From the NCBI RefSeq assembly GCF_017874215.1, contig NZ_JAGGLB010000001.1:372001-436000 (forward strand): a stretch of DNA of 64,000 nucleotides. The letters are read 5' to 3'. Positions 36,209 to 44,888 of this stretch are shown here, one piece after another. The translations under genes were made by a program, and so were the position numbers. The DNA is from Paenibacillus eucommiae. GTDB lineage: Bacteria > Bacillota > Bacilli > Paenibacillales > NBRC-103111. Below the pieces are notes generated by a model that saw only the letters and a program-made list of their open reading frames with translations, ran no database searches and was not told where the DNA came from. How positions within the stretch are numbered: position 1 is the stretch's first letter; each line of letters opens with the position of its first letter.

Positions 36209-37327
36209 TTAATAACCGACATGCAAATACGGCGTTTCGATTTCCTTCTTGTGGTAAAGCCCAGTCATAATCGACTCTAGAGCTCCTGTAGTTAAAAATG
36301 AACGTTCTACCGGAAACGGCGGTCGCGACGTGTGAATAAACTTCTCGATTTCCAATACAAGTCTGCCAAAATGAGAGTACGGCTTCACATTCTGCAGACG
36401 AAACTCTACGCAGAACGGCTCCGAATGCTCATACATCTGATAACCGGAAGCGAAATCCCATACCTCATGATCGGCAAACAGAATTCCAGACAACAACCCA
36501 TCTACATAGCGAACCTCGAAAAACATCGGATTCGTCAAGCTATACGGGAACTTGTCCAAATCCGTCAAATTGATGAATCCCCCCACGCTCCGATATAGGG
36601 CATCCCATTCCGGGCTAAACAGCTTCTCTATCGCCGCCTCGCCTTCGTACGTCTTAGTAGACTTGATACCCGTTTCGCCACAGGCCCGATTTTCCGCAAT
36701 CGATTGCATCATCTCTAGCGTATGATACGTATATCTTTCCGGCGATGAATTCACGGAATCGTAGGCAAAACCAAACATCTTGTGCAATGGCGCTCCTTTC
36801 GGAGGCGGTACCGATGCTGGATATTGCGGCGCAAAAGGAACGACCGAGCTGGACATAAACGGAATGTTATGCTGCTTGATCATGCTGTATATCCATTCGA
36901 TGTCTTCTTTAATGATGGCGAAGCCTTTGTCGGAATAGACCGGAACGATCCGCCCCGCTTCCAGCATTACATTCAGACATCCTTCGAACAACCGGCGTCG
37001 CGGGTACAGAAACTGCCGGAGCTCATTCTCCGGGTAATCCCCGTGCTCGCCTATAATAAGGATACCATCCAAATCAAAGGTCTCGCCGCCGCACTTCAAC
37101 GCCTCTTCAATGGATCCGTACATTGGAACGCCGTGTTTCCGGGAAAGTTGTCTGCTGATGTCGTATTCCGGAAATTGATCCACATACATCGAAGCGATTT
37201 CGAGCGTGGACGAATAATTTTTCCCGTCAACGCTAAATCCTTCAAGCATTTTCGTAATAATGACATCGGCGTGGGAAATATCCCAATACTCTGTGATGAT
37301 TGCTGCTACTCGTTTTTTCTTGACCAT
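36209..37327 (-). CDS. Conserved hypothetical protein with Rossmann-like N-terminus
   Basis: 372 residues from the ATG at 37327; a TTG three codons earlier is possible. The start KKRVAAIITEYWDISHADVI looks like a nucleotide-binding fold; GVPMYGSIEEALKCGGETFD and LDGILIIGEHGDYPENELRQ resemble the Gfo/Idh-type substrate-dependent segment. The later half contains VPVYSDKGFAIIKEDIEWIY. I do not recognise a named family. It is the first gene after the third copy of the 37-bp box and is followed by the SDR, so it probably takes part in catabolism of the same sugar. Confidence 0.6.
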   Translation of the reverse strand: MVKKKRVAAIITEYWDISHADVIITKMLEGFSVDGKNYSSTLEIASMYVDQFPEYDISRQLSRKHGVPMYGSIEEALKCGGETFDLDGILIIGEHGDYPENELRQFLYPRRRLFEGCLNVMLEAGRIVPVYSDKGFAIIKEDIEWIYSMIKQHNIPFMSSSVVPFAPQYPASVPPPKGAPLHKMFGFAYDSVNSSPERYTYHTLEMMQSIAENRACGETGIKSTKTYEGEAAIEKLFSPEWDALYRSVGGFINLTDLDKFPYSLTNPMFFEVRYVDGLLSGILFADHEVWDFASGYQMYEHSEPFCVEFRLQNVKPYSHFGRLVLEIEKFIHTSRPPFPVERSFLTTGALESIMTGLYHKKEIETPYLHVGY

Positions 37328-37483
37328 CCTGGACAATCACTCTCGATTCATACGAAATAACTTCATTGTAACTTAGCCTGCGGCAATAATCGGCCGAGCG
37401 CCTGTGCGACTTGCCCTATTTGGACCATGCAGTATACTCACGCTTCGGCTTCAACTCATTGTACGGCATTACCATCCCCGAAT

Positions 37484-37520
37484 CTTGACATATCATATAT
37501 TTGGATACACATAACGTATA
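37484..37520 (-). promoter_or_regulatory. 37-bp regulatory box, copy 3 (36209-SDR operon)
   Basis: Same length and register as copies 1 and 2. On the minus strand TCAAGA is followed after 19 bp by TACAAT, again placing the box across the -35 region. Confidence 0.72.
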
Positions 37521-37567
37521 TTCTTTGTTCCACCACCCAATGGACTTAAGCAGTCCGATCAGCTTCC

Positions 37568-37594
37568 GGTCGTTTCGGTCGTTTCGGTCGTTTC
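37568..37594. repeat. Three perfect GGTCGTTTC tandem units
   Basis: Three back-to-back 9-mers in a non-coding stretch upstream of the 37-bp box. Confidence 0.9.
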
Positions 37595-37801
37595 GCACAG
37601 GGAACACCGAATTTTGTCACGTACGGGTCGTCTCCTCCAACCCCCTCGCGATTCACGACAGGAATCCAAACAACCTCTCCACTAACTGTTGACCACCTTC
37701 GAGCAATACGCTGCCGTTACTGTCCAACCCTTTTATTTACTGTTCGCATTTACCATCACTACAGATTTTGGATTAAAGTAATCGCCACTGGAACGAATTA
37801 A

Positions 37802-37839
37802 AAGAACCTTGAGAGGCACAAACGCCTGACAAGGTTCTT
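37802..37839 (-). terminator. Terminator for the minus-strand gene at 37997
   Basis: AAGAACCTTG and CAAGGTTCTT pair perfectly, with inner GGC/GCC; on the minus strand TTTTAATT follows. Confidence 0.8.
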
Positions 37840-37996
37840 AATGGTGCTTATATTATAAATTACAAATCTGACAAAAAATATAATAAATAAATTAGTTACA
37901 TGACCTATGCACTTGAATGAAATTTATGGTAAAAATTAATTGTAATCGCAAGGGCTACTAAGCGAAAAATAACTTGACTTTGAAAAAAATAAGTAT

Positions 37997-38427
37997 TTAG
38001 TTATTTGTTTTATAAAAGTAGATCTCATTTTTTTGATTAGCAATTGCTAGTAGCTCTGGGTGATTGTTCACTAAAAAAACTTTCGTGCCAATATCTAGTT
38101 TCGTAGACATTTGATTTTCAAAAGGTTTATCTAAATTATACTTTTTTGTAATTTCACCGATTGGATTTTCTAAATTGATTTGGGAAGTAAGTTCAGGTTG
38201 TATTGTATTATACTTTATATAAAAACATTATAGAACGTTAGAAGATCGACATCTTCATATTGCAAAATAATTTTATTATATTGAGCATTTAATTCATATT
38301 CCCTCAGATTCTGCCTATTAAGTAATTTACCGTCCTCGAGACTTTGATAAGTTATGACAATACCAATTGTCAAGCAAATCAGGAGTGGAGAAAAGATTAG
38401 GAACAGCTTAAGAGCATTTCTATTCAA
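37997..38427 (-). pseudogene. Small membrane-anchored hypothetical protein, frameshifted
   Basis: The first frame begins MNRNALKLFLIFSPLLICLT, a single N-terminal membrane anchor, and stops at 38215. Adding one T to the five-T run at about 38222 continues into IKYNTIQPELTSQINLENP and further to DIGTKVFLVNNHPELLAIAN, ending at 37997, about 143 residues. The downstream frame keeps good coding character, so the split is recent or a sequencing loss. Function unknown; a perfect terminator follows. Confidence 0.55.
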
Positions 38428-38533
38428 AATAATTCTCCTTTCGAAGCTGCTTTTTCCAAGGGTTTGTTATTAATATCTGGCAATACTGCGCATGTTGTTC
38501 ACCAGTCTGACTGAATTAGAGATCAGCCCTATA

Positions 38534-38887
38534 TTATTCCAACAATTCAAATTTAAATTCCCTGCAATAAAACGAGAACAATAGATTCTCATTCTCTATT
38601 ACTTGATATTTCACACCTTCCATTTGTCTATTTGAAATATCATTTATACCTATATCCAATCGAAATATTGTGTCTAAATTACCTACCTTTAAATCTACTA
38701 CTCCAAAATAGTATAATTTTAATCTTTTGTTGCCCTCGTAAAAGGGGTATTCACACAAAGTAATTATCAGTTCATAATCAGAACAAACTTCTCCATCTAG
38801 ATTTCTTTTTACATTAATTTCTTTTAAATAGGAATACAACTTCTGTTTTTGGTAAAAATCGGATATATGTTCGTTATATTTACTCAT
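38534..38887 (-). CDS. Hypothetical protein, possible immunity protein, 117 aa
   Basis: No signal peptide or membrane segment. Alternating strand-like blocks (CSDYELIITLCEYPFYEG, LKLYYFGVVDLKV, LLFSFYCREFKFELLE) suggest a small beta-rich fold of the sort seen in immunity proteins of polymorphic toxin loci. AAGGAG lies 12 nt before the ATG. Located between a frameshifted gene and a YxiJ-like gene. Function inferred from neighbourhood only. Confidence 0.5.
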   Translation of the reverse strand: MSKYNEHISDFYQKQKLYSYLKEINVKRNLDGEVCSDYELIITLCEYPFYEGNKRLKLYYFGVVDLKVGNLDTIFRLDIGINDISNRQMEGVKYQVIENENLLFSFYCREFKFELLE

Positions 38888-38904
38888 GATGCTTTATACT
38901 CTCC

Positions 38905-38996
38905 TTCAATGATACGGTCAATTAATACCTCTTGCAGTCCTTTCTCTATTTTTGAGCCTAAGTCTTTATATCGAATAAATACTTTTGAATTAGATG
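38905..38996 (-). pseudogene. Internally deleted remnant of the gene at 22.5-22.9 kb
   Basis: The segment TCCTTTCTCTATTTTTGAGC at 38938 with its continuation CTAAGTCTTT matches 22819-22848, and TACGGTCA followed by ACCTCTTGCA at 38911-38935 matches 22636-22666, although the two parts are about 150 bp apart in the intact gene. The stretch is thus a paralogue collapsed by deletion. The last codons of the YxiJ-like gene read into it. Confidence 0.55.
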
Positions 38997-39329
38997 TCTT
39001 AATTGTTCGAAATTATTGTACTCGGCTTGAAAGTCAGGATACTTCTTCAAACTTGTTTCGATTAAACTATAATTAGGAAATCTTTGAAAAAAATCCTCAT
39101 TCAATAATTCAACTTGCTTATTAGGAATCTCAGTAACTTTACCTTTTAAAATATAACTCGTAGTTCCAGCAATTACAGCGCAATAATCATTAAAATCAGC
39201 GTTTAAACTTTCAACCTCAAGTGAAGCAAATTTCCTTTTTATTTTTTCAGTATCTTCATATGGGAAGGGATTAACTAATTGAAAATTATACAGATATGAT
39301 ATATTTGCTAAAATTTCTTCTTTATTCAA
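38958..39329 (-). CDS. YxiJ-like protein
   Basis: 123 residues. The pattern NPFPYEDTEKI, LNADFNDYCAVIAGTTSYIL, KGKVTEIPNKQVELLNEDFF and FPNYSLIETSLKKYPDFQAE matches what I recall of the YxiJ family, whose Bacillus subtilis member lies beside the WapA toxin locus. The start is TTG with GGAGGTGA upstream. Its final residues FDIKT come from a fused remnant of another gene, so the native C-terminus may be altered. Presumed role: immunity to a contact-dependent toxin; not demonstrated. Confidence 0.6.
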   Translation of the reverse strand: MNKEEILANISYLYNFQLVNPFPYEDTEKIKRKFASLEVESLNADFNDYCAVIAGTTSYILKGKVTEIPNKQVELLNEDFFQRFPNYSLIETSLKKYPDFQAEYNNFEQLRHLIQKYLFDIKT

Positions 39330-39393
39330 ATACCTTCACCTCCAACCAGATAAACACACGCATTATAGCTTACCAAAAGAAGCTATAGTTCCA

Positions 39394-39912
39394 TCAATCC
39401 TTAAGGGACTTAGGCTGGAGAAATTGTTTTTCCCATTTCGCCAAAAATTGTTCATCCCATTTATATTCACTTCCCTTGATATGAGTATTCCAAAATGAAG
39501 TTTTATTCCAATTATCTTTTTCAACCAACACTTGTGGTAAAAAATGAACTGCATCTACTATATGATAAGCATTTGGTTTGTTGTTCATGTGTAGCTCTTC
39601 TATCGCCAATACTAAAGATTCTTTAATAAATTCAATGTACAATTTAACAACCTCATATTTAATTCCAATAGAAGCCTCATTACTACAAAATGCTTTATCC
39701 AAATACTGTTTTGTTTCAATATCATGTATTTCTGCAAGCACTTCTTCACAAAAACATTGGTAGTTTATTTGGTTATTCATTAATAGCAATTGGATATTTG
39801 CAATCACTATCTTGATTACCTTCTCACAATAAAGCTCCTCTATATTTGCCCGAATAAAAATAAATGTTACATGCATACCCATCATAAAGCGATCATAGTC
39901 AGAAGAGTTCAT
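39394..39912 (-). CDS. Hypothetical helical protein, 172 aa
   Basis: Largely helical: YEVVKLYIEFIKESLVLAIE and VIKIVIANIQLLLMNNQINY. No catalytic motif. AGGGAGC precedes the ATG. It lies between the YxiJ-like gene and a recurrent hairpin terminator within the toxin/immunity island. I do not recognise the family; an immunity role is inferred only from position. Confidence 0.5.
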   Translation of the reverse strand: MNSSDYDRFMMGMHVTFIFIRANIEELYCEKVIKIVIANIQLLLMNNQINYQCFCEEVLAEIHDIETKQYLDKAFCSNEASIGIKYEVVKLYIEFIKESLVLAIEELHMNNKPNAYHIVDAVHFLPQVLVEKDNWNKTSFWNTHIKGSEYKWDEQFLAKWEKQFLQPKSLKD

Positions 39913-39953
39913 GTGCTTGCTCCCTAATTAATATTATCCGTCAATAATGAGAA

Positions 39954-39980
39954 ACCACCAAGCCATGGTCGCAAGGTGGT
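39954..39980 (-). terminator. Recurrent hairpin terminator, copy E
   Basis: Minus strand ACCACCTTGCGACCATGGCT, then TGGTGGTTTC. Shorter loop than the other copies but the same CCACCTTGCGA and CTTGGTGG arms, directly after the gene ending at 39988. Confidence 0.75.
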
Positions 39981-39987
39981 GTACAGA

Positions 39988-40500
39988 TTACTTTTTTACA
40001 ACTGAAATGATGCTTGCTGGAATGCTCTCAAAAACTAATATCTCGGCGCTTGGGTATTTGGGATTGTGGAGATAGTCTTCAAACAAAATAAAACCCTCCC
40101 AGTACATTTTCACCAAATATTCTAATGAAAACCCCGTATCAAAATGTTCTGCCTCGTCAATTATATTAATGTTTGCTTCATATGTTGTTTGATCGTAAAT
40201 CATATGCGTTATCTCTCTGTCAAAGACAGCAATTTGGGAAGAAAAAATCGGAAATGCATACATCCAATCATACTTGTGAATCATATTCACTCCGATAGCA
40301 TTATTAAAATCCACCCAGCTAGGAATATCATTGGGTCTAAACTTCCCAGTAACTGCACCGGCTCCCTTTCCCCCATTTGTATAATACAAATTTGAAGGGG
40401 AGTTTGAAGTTATCCCTGCTCCTATTTCTTTTTTCAAAAATGCATCTGACTCTATTCGTTTGTTTTGGGGAATTCGATGGTATAGAAGCAAGTTTTCCAA
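39988..40500 (-). CDS. Hypothetical protein, 170 aa
   Basis: The start is TTG behind a perfect AGGAGG, 11 bp after the stop of the upstream gene, so the two are co-transcribed. The protein has a Gly/Asn-rich early part (SNLYYTNGGKGAGAVTGKF) and a hydrophobic YPSAEILVFESIPASIISVV end. No known motif. The pair ends at a recurrent hairpin terminator. It may be an immunity-associated or orphan effector remnant. Confidence 0.5.
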   Translation of the reverse strand: MENLLLYHRIPQNKRIESDAFLKKEIGAGITSNSPSNLYYTNGGKGAGAVTGKFRPNDIPSWVDFNNAIGVNMIHKYDWMYAFPIFSSQIAVFDREITHMIYDQTTYEANINIIDEAEHFDTGFSLEYLVKMYWEGFILFEDYLHNPKYPSAEILVFESIPASIISVVKK

Positions 40501-40511
40501 AATTACGCCTC

Positions 40512-41990
40512 CTATTTCATATCATCTTCTCTCCACTGAAACCGACTATCTCCCAAGCCAGTTAAAATATACGTTTTTATTATTTGAAAGAGATTATTAA
40601 AATCGTAGCACAGGGTGTTTTTTGAATAACTGTTCTTTTTAAAATGGACTTCTTCGTCTGTTTCTTTGGGGTTGTACCAAGTATGAACAGCGCTAATTCC
40701 ATCATCTATCTGAATAGAGCAGCAGTCTTTTTCAAAGGTAGCATGTAAGGTTTTGCTGTCTTTCTTAATGTCTATGGTAGCAACTCTATTTTTGCTGATA
40801 TCCACGTTTAACTTACGCATCTCTCCATTAAGTAAAGCTAGGTTAGTGGTATTGAATCCGACGCTGACTTTGTGATAGCCTTTCACATAATGGATAGTAG
40901 CATCGCAACATGCAGTTTCGATCTCTTCAGTAAAGAGGTCAATCAGCGGGCTCTCACTTCTGCCTTTGAAGGCAATCTCTAATAATTTGACCACGGCCTC
41001 GAGGATTACTGGCGGAAAGTCCAATTCCCATTCATAGCAAAATCCGGCTTCAGACTTGTCATTTTCATCATTTAGATCTGGTCCTTTGGCATGGATATAA
41101 ACAATATTATTCTCAATATGGCACTTTCCTAACTTGTAGTTTTGCGATGGATCAGGAAAGCGTATGGTAAAATGTTCTCTAAATTGATTATAGAACAGAA
41201 GAATTAGCATATTTTTCTCAGGATTCTCTAGCGATACAGACAAATCATGATCTTCATCCAATGAAATCCTGATGGCATTCTGTGATTGGCTTAAATCAAG
41301 ATCCTGCTCATTAATCGCTTTTATCAAATTGACAATGTGTTGGGTTCCTTCAAAGCCAGCGCAATTAATCTTGAAATGCGTAGGATTGTTTTTGTAAAAA
41401 GAATCATATACCAGGTATTGATCATCCACATAGTCCACATTGCCAATAGGGGTTAAAGTTTCATTAGCATTGGGCGTTTCATTCAAAAATATTTTATTGT
41501 TGGATAGGTGAAGAGCCGCTCCCAAGTAGATTTCCAGCTCACTATAGCCCCATTTGGTAGTGTATTTGAACTGTAGTTCTTCGGCCTTTCTATTGACGTT
41601 TTTTGGTTTTGGTGCATGTTTAGGCGGATATGTTTTTGACTCGCCATTTAACATTTCGATTACAACTGAAACATTCGTATAGATGATGGGATACCCCATA
41701 AAGCTTGCGCCTTCCGCATTGTATTTCTCTACAGCTTGCGCTCTAACTCTCTCTCTGCTTCCATTAAAAACTAAGTCTGCCACTTCATCTTCACTCAACC
41801 CGTTTTCATACCCATCAAAATAATAATATTCACAACTCTGATAAGTGTTTTTTTTCAACTCTCTCAAATAAAGTTCTACCCCGGCATCCCCATAAAAACA
41901 TTGTTTCTCCTCATCAAACGTATAATGTCCGATCGTCCACTCTTTTGCGATTAACTCTTCCAATTCCTCTCTGTTATGCTCACTGCTCAT
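40512..41990 (-). CDS. Hypothetical protein, 492 aa
   Basis: The ATG at 41990 follows AAGGGAG; an upstream in-frame ATG lacks spacing. Rich in acidic residues and beta-type blocks; a segment near residue 340 reads FPPVILEAVVKLLEIAFKGR, and Cys pairs occur at TACCDATIHY and EKDCCSIQID. No signal peptide. First gene of a two-gene unit in the toxin/immunity island. Not recognised; it could be a SUKH-like or SMI1-like multi-domain immunity protein, but no diagnostic motif was found. Confidence 0.55.
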   Translation of the reverse strand: MSSEHNREELEELIAKEWTIGHYTFDEEKQCFYGDAGVELYLRELKKNTYQSCEYYYFDGYENGLSEDEVADLVFNGSRERVRAQAVEKYNAEGASFMGYPIIYTNVSVVIEMLNGESKTYPPKHAPKPKNVNRKAEELQFKYTTKWGYSELEIYLGAALHLSNNKIFLNETPNANETLTPIGNVDYVDDQYLVYDSFYKNNPTHFKINCAGFEGTQHIVNLIKAINEQDLDLSQSQNAIRISLDEDHDLSVSLENPEKNMLILLFYNQFREHFTIRFPDPSQNYKLGKCHIENNIVYIHAKGPDLNDENDKSEAGFCYEWELDFPPVILEAVVKLLEIAFKGRSESPLIDLFTEEIETACCDATIHYVKGYHKVSVGFNTTNLALLNGEMRKLNVDISKNRVATIDIKKDSKTLHATFEKDCCSIQIDDGISAVHTWYNPKETDEEVHFKKNSYSKNTLCYDFNNLFQIIKTYILTGLGDSRFQWREDDMK

Positions 41991-42150
41991 ATTAAATTCT
42001 CCCTTCATCTTTTCCAAATCTATTGATCTTCCTTGTTATCTTGTTATTCAAATAATGGATTTCCATAAATATATCAGATAAGGCATACGGAAATATACTG
42101 GGCTAATGTTCTATTTCTCGTTCTGATAGACTCCCGTCTAATTTATAACC

Positions 42151-42385
42151 TCATCGATTGCCGCGGCTATCATAGTCATAATCCTCGTTATCATTAGTCG
42201 ATGAATCGTCAAATAGCCCTATCTTTTCTCTAGGCGGGGCTAAGTCCATTCTATTGTCTATTCTATTAATGAACTTCGAACCTTTTTTTAATATTTCCCA
42301 AAGAATTAACAAGAAAGAAATCCTTGTTTGTAAAACCTAAATAATAATCATAGTCTTCCTCGTCAACAGACGAAAGCGAAGCCGC
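42151..42385 (-). pseudogene. Degenerate coding stretch, acidic C-terminal fragment
   Basis: In one frame: VDEEDYDYYLGFTNKDFFLV then NSLGNIKK, in the next: FINRIDNRMDLAPPREKIGL, then DSSTNDNEDYDYDSRGNR and a stop. The frames join if one A is removed from a seven-A run. No start codon or ribosome site was found upstream, so this is probably the tail of a broken gene. Low confidence. Confidence 0.35.
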
Positions 42386-42397
42386 GGCGCAAAGAAA

Positions 42398-42428
42398 ACC
42401 ACCAAGCGAGGTTTAGTCGCAAGGTGGT
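42398..42428 (-). terminator. Recurrent hairpin terminator, copy F
   Basis: Minus strand ACCACCTTGCGACTAAACC, then TCGCTTGGTGGTTTTCTTT: the best copy of the family, with inner GCGA/TCGC stem and a T-rich tail, 14 bp past the small membrane gene. Confidence 0.88.
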
Positions 42429-42441
42429 CATGAACTATTGT

Positions 42442-42665
42442 TTAGATTTTAAAACCTCCAAGTAGTGTAATGATTATCAATAGAACACCCATCACTAACA
42501 TAACATAAGCACCAATTTTAAAACGAATAAGATCTGATTTAGAAGGCTTCTTGTAACGTGTATTATACCCATTCGTTTTATACAAAAACTCTGGTTTAAC
42601 AATACCCAATATTCCCGATATCACAAAAAAAGTAAAAATAAAGACAATAAGATTCTATCTGACAT
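42442..42665 (-). pseudogene. Small two-span membrane protein, frameshifted; paralogue of the gene at 60.8 kb
   Basis: The true ATG at 42665 has ACGGGGAAA upstream and begins MSDRILLSLFLLF. One base is missing in the A-run (seven A at 42634 against eight in the 60.9-kb copy), which shifts the frame before VISGILGIVKPEFLYKTNG. The remainder, ending VMLVMGVLLIIITLLGGFKI, is the intact C-terminal span lacking in the other copy. Function unknown. It lies immediately downstream of the RHS remnant, where its ribosome site overlaps the RHS stop. Confidence 0.65.
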
Positions 42666-42666
42666 A

Positions 42667-43372
42667 TTATTTCCCCGTTCCTAAGAATAGATTCCACTCA
42701 GAAATCGTCATTGGAAAGGATGGTGAAGAACGCGTGATTTGTTTTACCTTTTCTGTTACCATACCATACTCTCCAGGATACAAAGGAATTTCTTTTGAAA
42801 TCCCCACTCCACCACCAGCTATGAATTCCATATCTGCGTCATCAATATCCTAGTTAAACTTACCCTCAACAATTGTAAAATACGGACCTTGATAAGTTTG
42901 TCCATAATAAGCAGTGTTCACCATATTACCGCCACCGCTGATGGATACACCTCCCGTAAGAGTAGCTGAGATTCCTAACTTCCCATTTGCTCCTCCTCCA
43001 TAACTGAGAGTTAGTGTACTATCTTGTATTTTGGCCTGTGCATACCCAGTGCCTACCGCAGATATCGAAACTGCAGCTTTAACATATCCTTGGGCTGCTC
43101 CACTTGATGATGAGGATGTTTCACTCTTCTTATTTGTAATTTTAGAGCTGCCGCCATTAATAAAAATCAATACGTTCAACAGAATCTGCATATTTTAACC
43201 TAATTGCATTAGCGGAATCATGTGCTGCTTGCTTCGCGCTTTTGGTAGTAGCTTTGTTGAAATCTTCTGTGTATTTGGCTAAATCATCTTTCTCTTTTTT
43301 AGAGTAGAGGGGGGCGATGTTTTTGTCAATTTGCATTTCATGACCAGTTGGATCAACATACTTCAGTGGGCT
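42667..43372 (-). pseudogene. C-terminal remnant of an RHS-type polymorphic toxin
   Basis: Minus-strand translation begins SPLKYVDPTGHEMQ, the hallmark end of an RHS core, and continues into a variable tail: NIAPLYSKKEKDDLAKYTED, a Ser-run region (KSETSSSSSGAAQGYVKAAV) and a Gly-rich segment. A one-base shift near 43173 and a TAG at about 42851 interrupt it; beyond the TAG the frame goes on (DIDDADMEFIAGGGVGISKE) to a stop at 42667. The upstream RHS core is cut off by the transposase fragment. The toxin fold is not recognised. Confidence 0.7.
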
Positions 43373-43374
43373 GG

Positions 43375-43794
43375 GTGAAAGAAACGTATACGCAAGAGAG
43401 CGATGCGCCGATGGTGGATAACCTGTTCCGTTACTCCAAAGGATTTTGGAAGGGGCTCTTCATTTGTTACGATCATTACTATGTTCCACGCACGAACAAT
43501 GATTTAGAGCAATTCTTTCGTCAGACCAAGGCATGCCACCGCCGCATCACAGGATTGCGAAACTGGAACAGATATATTATGCGTAACGGAGAAATGATCG
43601 TCTTGGTACAGGATGCGCTTCGCCAGTCTCATGTCATTTCACGTTTGCGTTCCGTTTCCTTTGAAGCGTACAAAGACTGCAAGCAGCGATGGGACAACCG
43701 ACTATCTGGTGCGATTCAACGTAAGCGGTTCAATCGTGATCCTGATGCCTATCTCAGCGGATTAGAACACAAGTGGGATCAATTGACTCGCTAG
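43375..43794 (+). pseudogene. Transposase C-terminal fragment
   Basis: About 139 residues. NNDLEQFFRQTKACHRRITG and GEMIVLVQDALRQSHVI look like the end of a DDE-type transposase (catalytic-Glu region of an IS element). The N-terminal catalytic part is missing: the frame runs straight into antisense RHS sequence at about 43372, so the fusion point is visible. The IS family is not assigned. It marks the insertion or deletion that beheaded the RHS gene. Confidence 0.6.
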
Positions 43795-43837
43795 TTAATT
43801 TTGCTGTCGTAGTTTTTTTTCCTTATTCGACGTCTGT

Positions 43838-44110
43838 GAGATCTCCCCGGGTAAGAGCGATAACTTTCCCCTCATCTATCTGCCACATCTACATGGTGAG
43901 ATTCGGGCAGTATTGGACTTTGCTTTGGATTGCAAGCTCATCCGTCTCCCCATGCCTTATATGTGATTTCTGTTCGTCAGACCGAGGGTTTGCTTCTGGC
44001 TTCCTTCAGATTCGGCCTCGCGACCGACACCCTTGCCTTCAGCTAACAGTTCCTACTGCCAAGCCTGTAACGGACTTTCACCGCCTAGTTATCGCCCATG
44101 CCGGGCGCAC
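43838..44110 (-). mobile_element. Group II intron 5' remnant (domain I)
   Basis: Read on the minus strand, the segment starts with GTGCGCCCGGCATGGGCG, the conserved 5' end of bacterial group II introns, followed by GGTGAAAGTCCGTTACAGG, AAGGCAAGGGTGTC, CTGAAGGAAGCC and GGTCTGACGAACAG, all hallmarks of domain I. It is lost at about 43838 near the transposase fragment; no reverse transcriptase, domain V or domain VI is present, so it cannot splice. It interrupts an acetamidase/formamidase gene, whose 5' exon abuts its first base. Confidence 0.75.
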
Positions 44111-44370
44111 ATATTGACCGACCATCCCCAGTCCCGACTGGGGACGATCGATTCCCAGCACACCTCCAGCATATCGCCGGGCTCTGCCCCTTCGACATAC
44201 AACGGCCCCGACATCGGATTGCCGCTCGAATCCACCCGCTCTCCGAAGCGATCCCAGCCATCCGCATCCACCGTATGCACGGTGATCGTCTCCCCACTCT
44301 TCACAACCGCCTGCGGCTCATGCCAACCTATCGTCCCATAGTAACGAATGGGTTGAAGCTCCTTGTTCAT
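44111..44370 (-). pseudogene. Acetamidase/formamidase family, 5' fragment
   Basis: The ATG at 44370 has GGGAGGGGAG upstream. MNKELQPIRYYGTIGWHEPQ, then SGETITVHTVDADGWDRFGE and GPLYVEGAEPGDMLEV, are the N-terminal motifs of FmdA_AmdA enzymes, which hydrolyse formamide or short amides. The frame breaks after 86 residues where the group II intron 5' end begins; the rest of the enzyme is absent from the window. Confidence 0.78.
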
Positions 44371-44888
44371 CTTGCAGACTCCCCTCCCCTGCTTATTCAG
44401 CCGAATTATACAGGAGATATACCCGTTTCGCCAGTTCCATTCAGCGTCAAATCGGGACATCTTTTCGCTCAAGATGTCCCGATTCACCGCGTCGGATCAG
44501 CACACACCCGCACACGGGCCGATGACGATCCAGTTCCACCCTCACCACGAGAAAAGCTTCCTGCAGATTCTCCCGCTGCTTCTGACTGTACGAGTCGAAC
44601 GGGCGAACCGGATAACAGAGCTCTCCAGGCAGCGACAGCTGCAAGCTGCATCCCTTATAGCTCAACGCCGTGCCAAGCTTCGATGCCGCACGATCCCCGC
44701 GCGCACAATACTGAAGCTCAACAGCTCCGGATGCGCGATCGAGCGACCTCCGCCAAGCAGCAAACCTTGCGTATGATGGTAACACTCAGCAGATTTTGCG
44801 CTCCAAAATCCAGCGATTGTGGAACTGATGCTGGCACAAGGGCGCGCTCAGCGTCGTTAATACGATGGGGGATCCTGAGCCGCCCGTC
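44371..44888. other. GC-rich stretch with no convincing gene
   Basis: A minus-strand open frame at 44447-44785 exists but has no ribosome site and no recognised motif. Another minus-strand frame reads YHHTQGLLLGGGRSIAHPEL before a stop. The stretch may hold eroded gene remnants between the permease operon and the acetamidase stump. Confidence 0.4.

Larger units (their letters stand above)
37328..37996. other. Intergenic region between regulon and toxin/immunity island
   Basis: No gene seen. It contains the third 37-bp box, a 9-bp tandem repeat at 37568 and a terminator at 37802. Confidence 0.6.
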
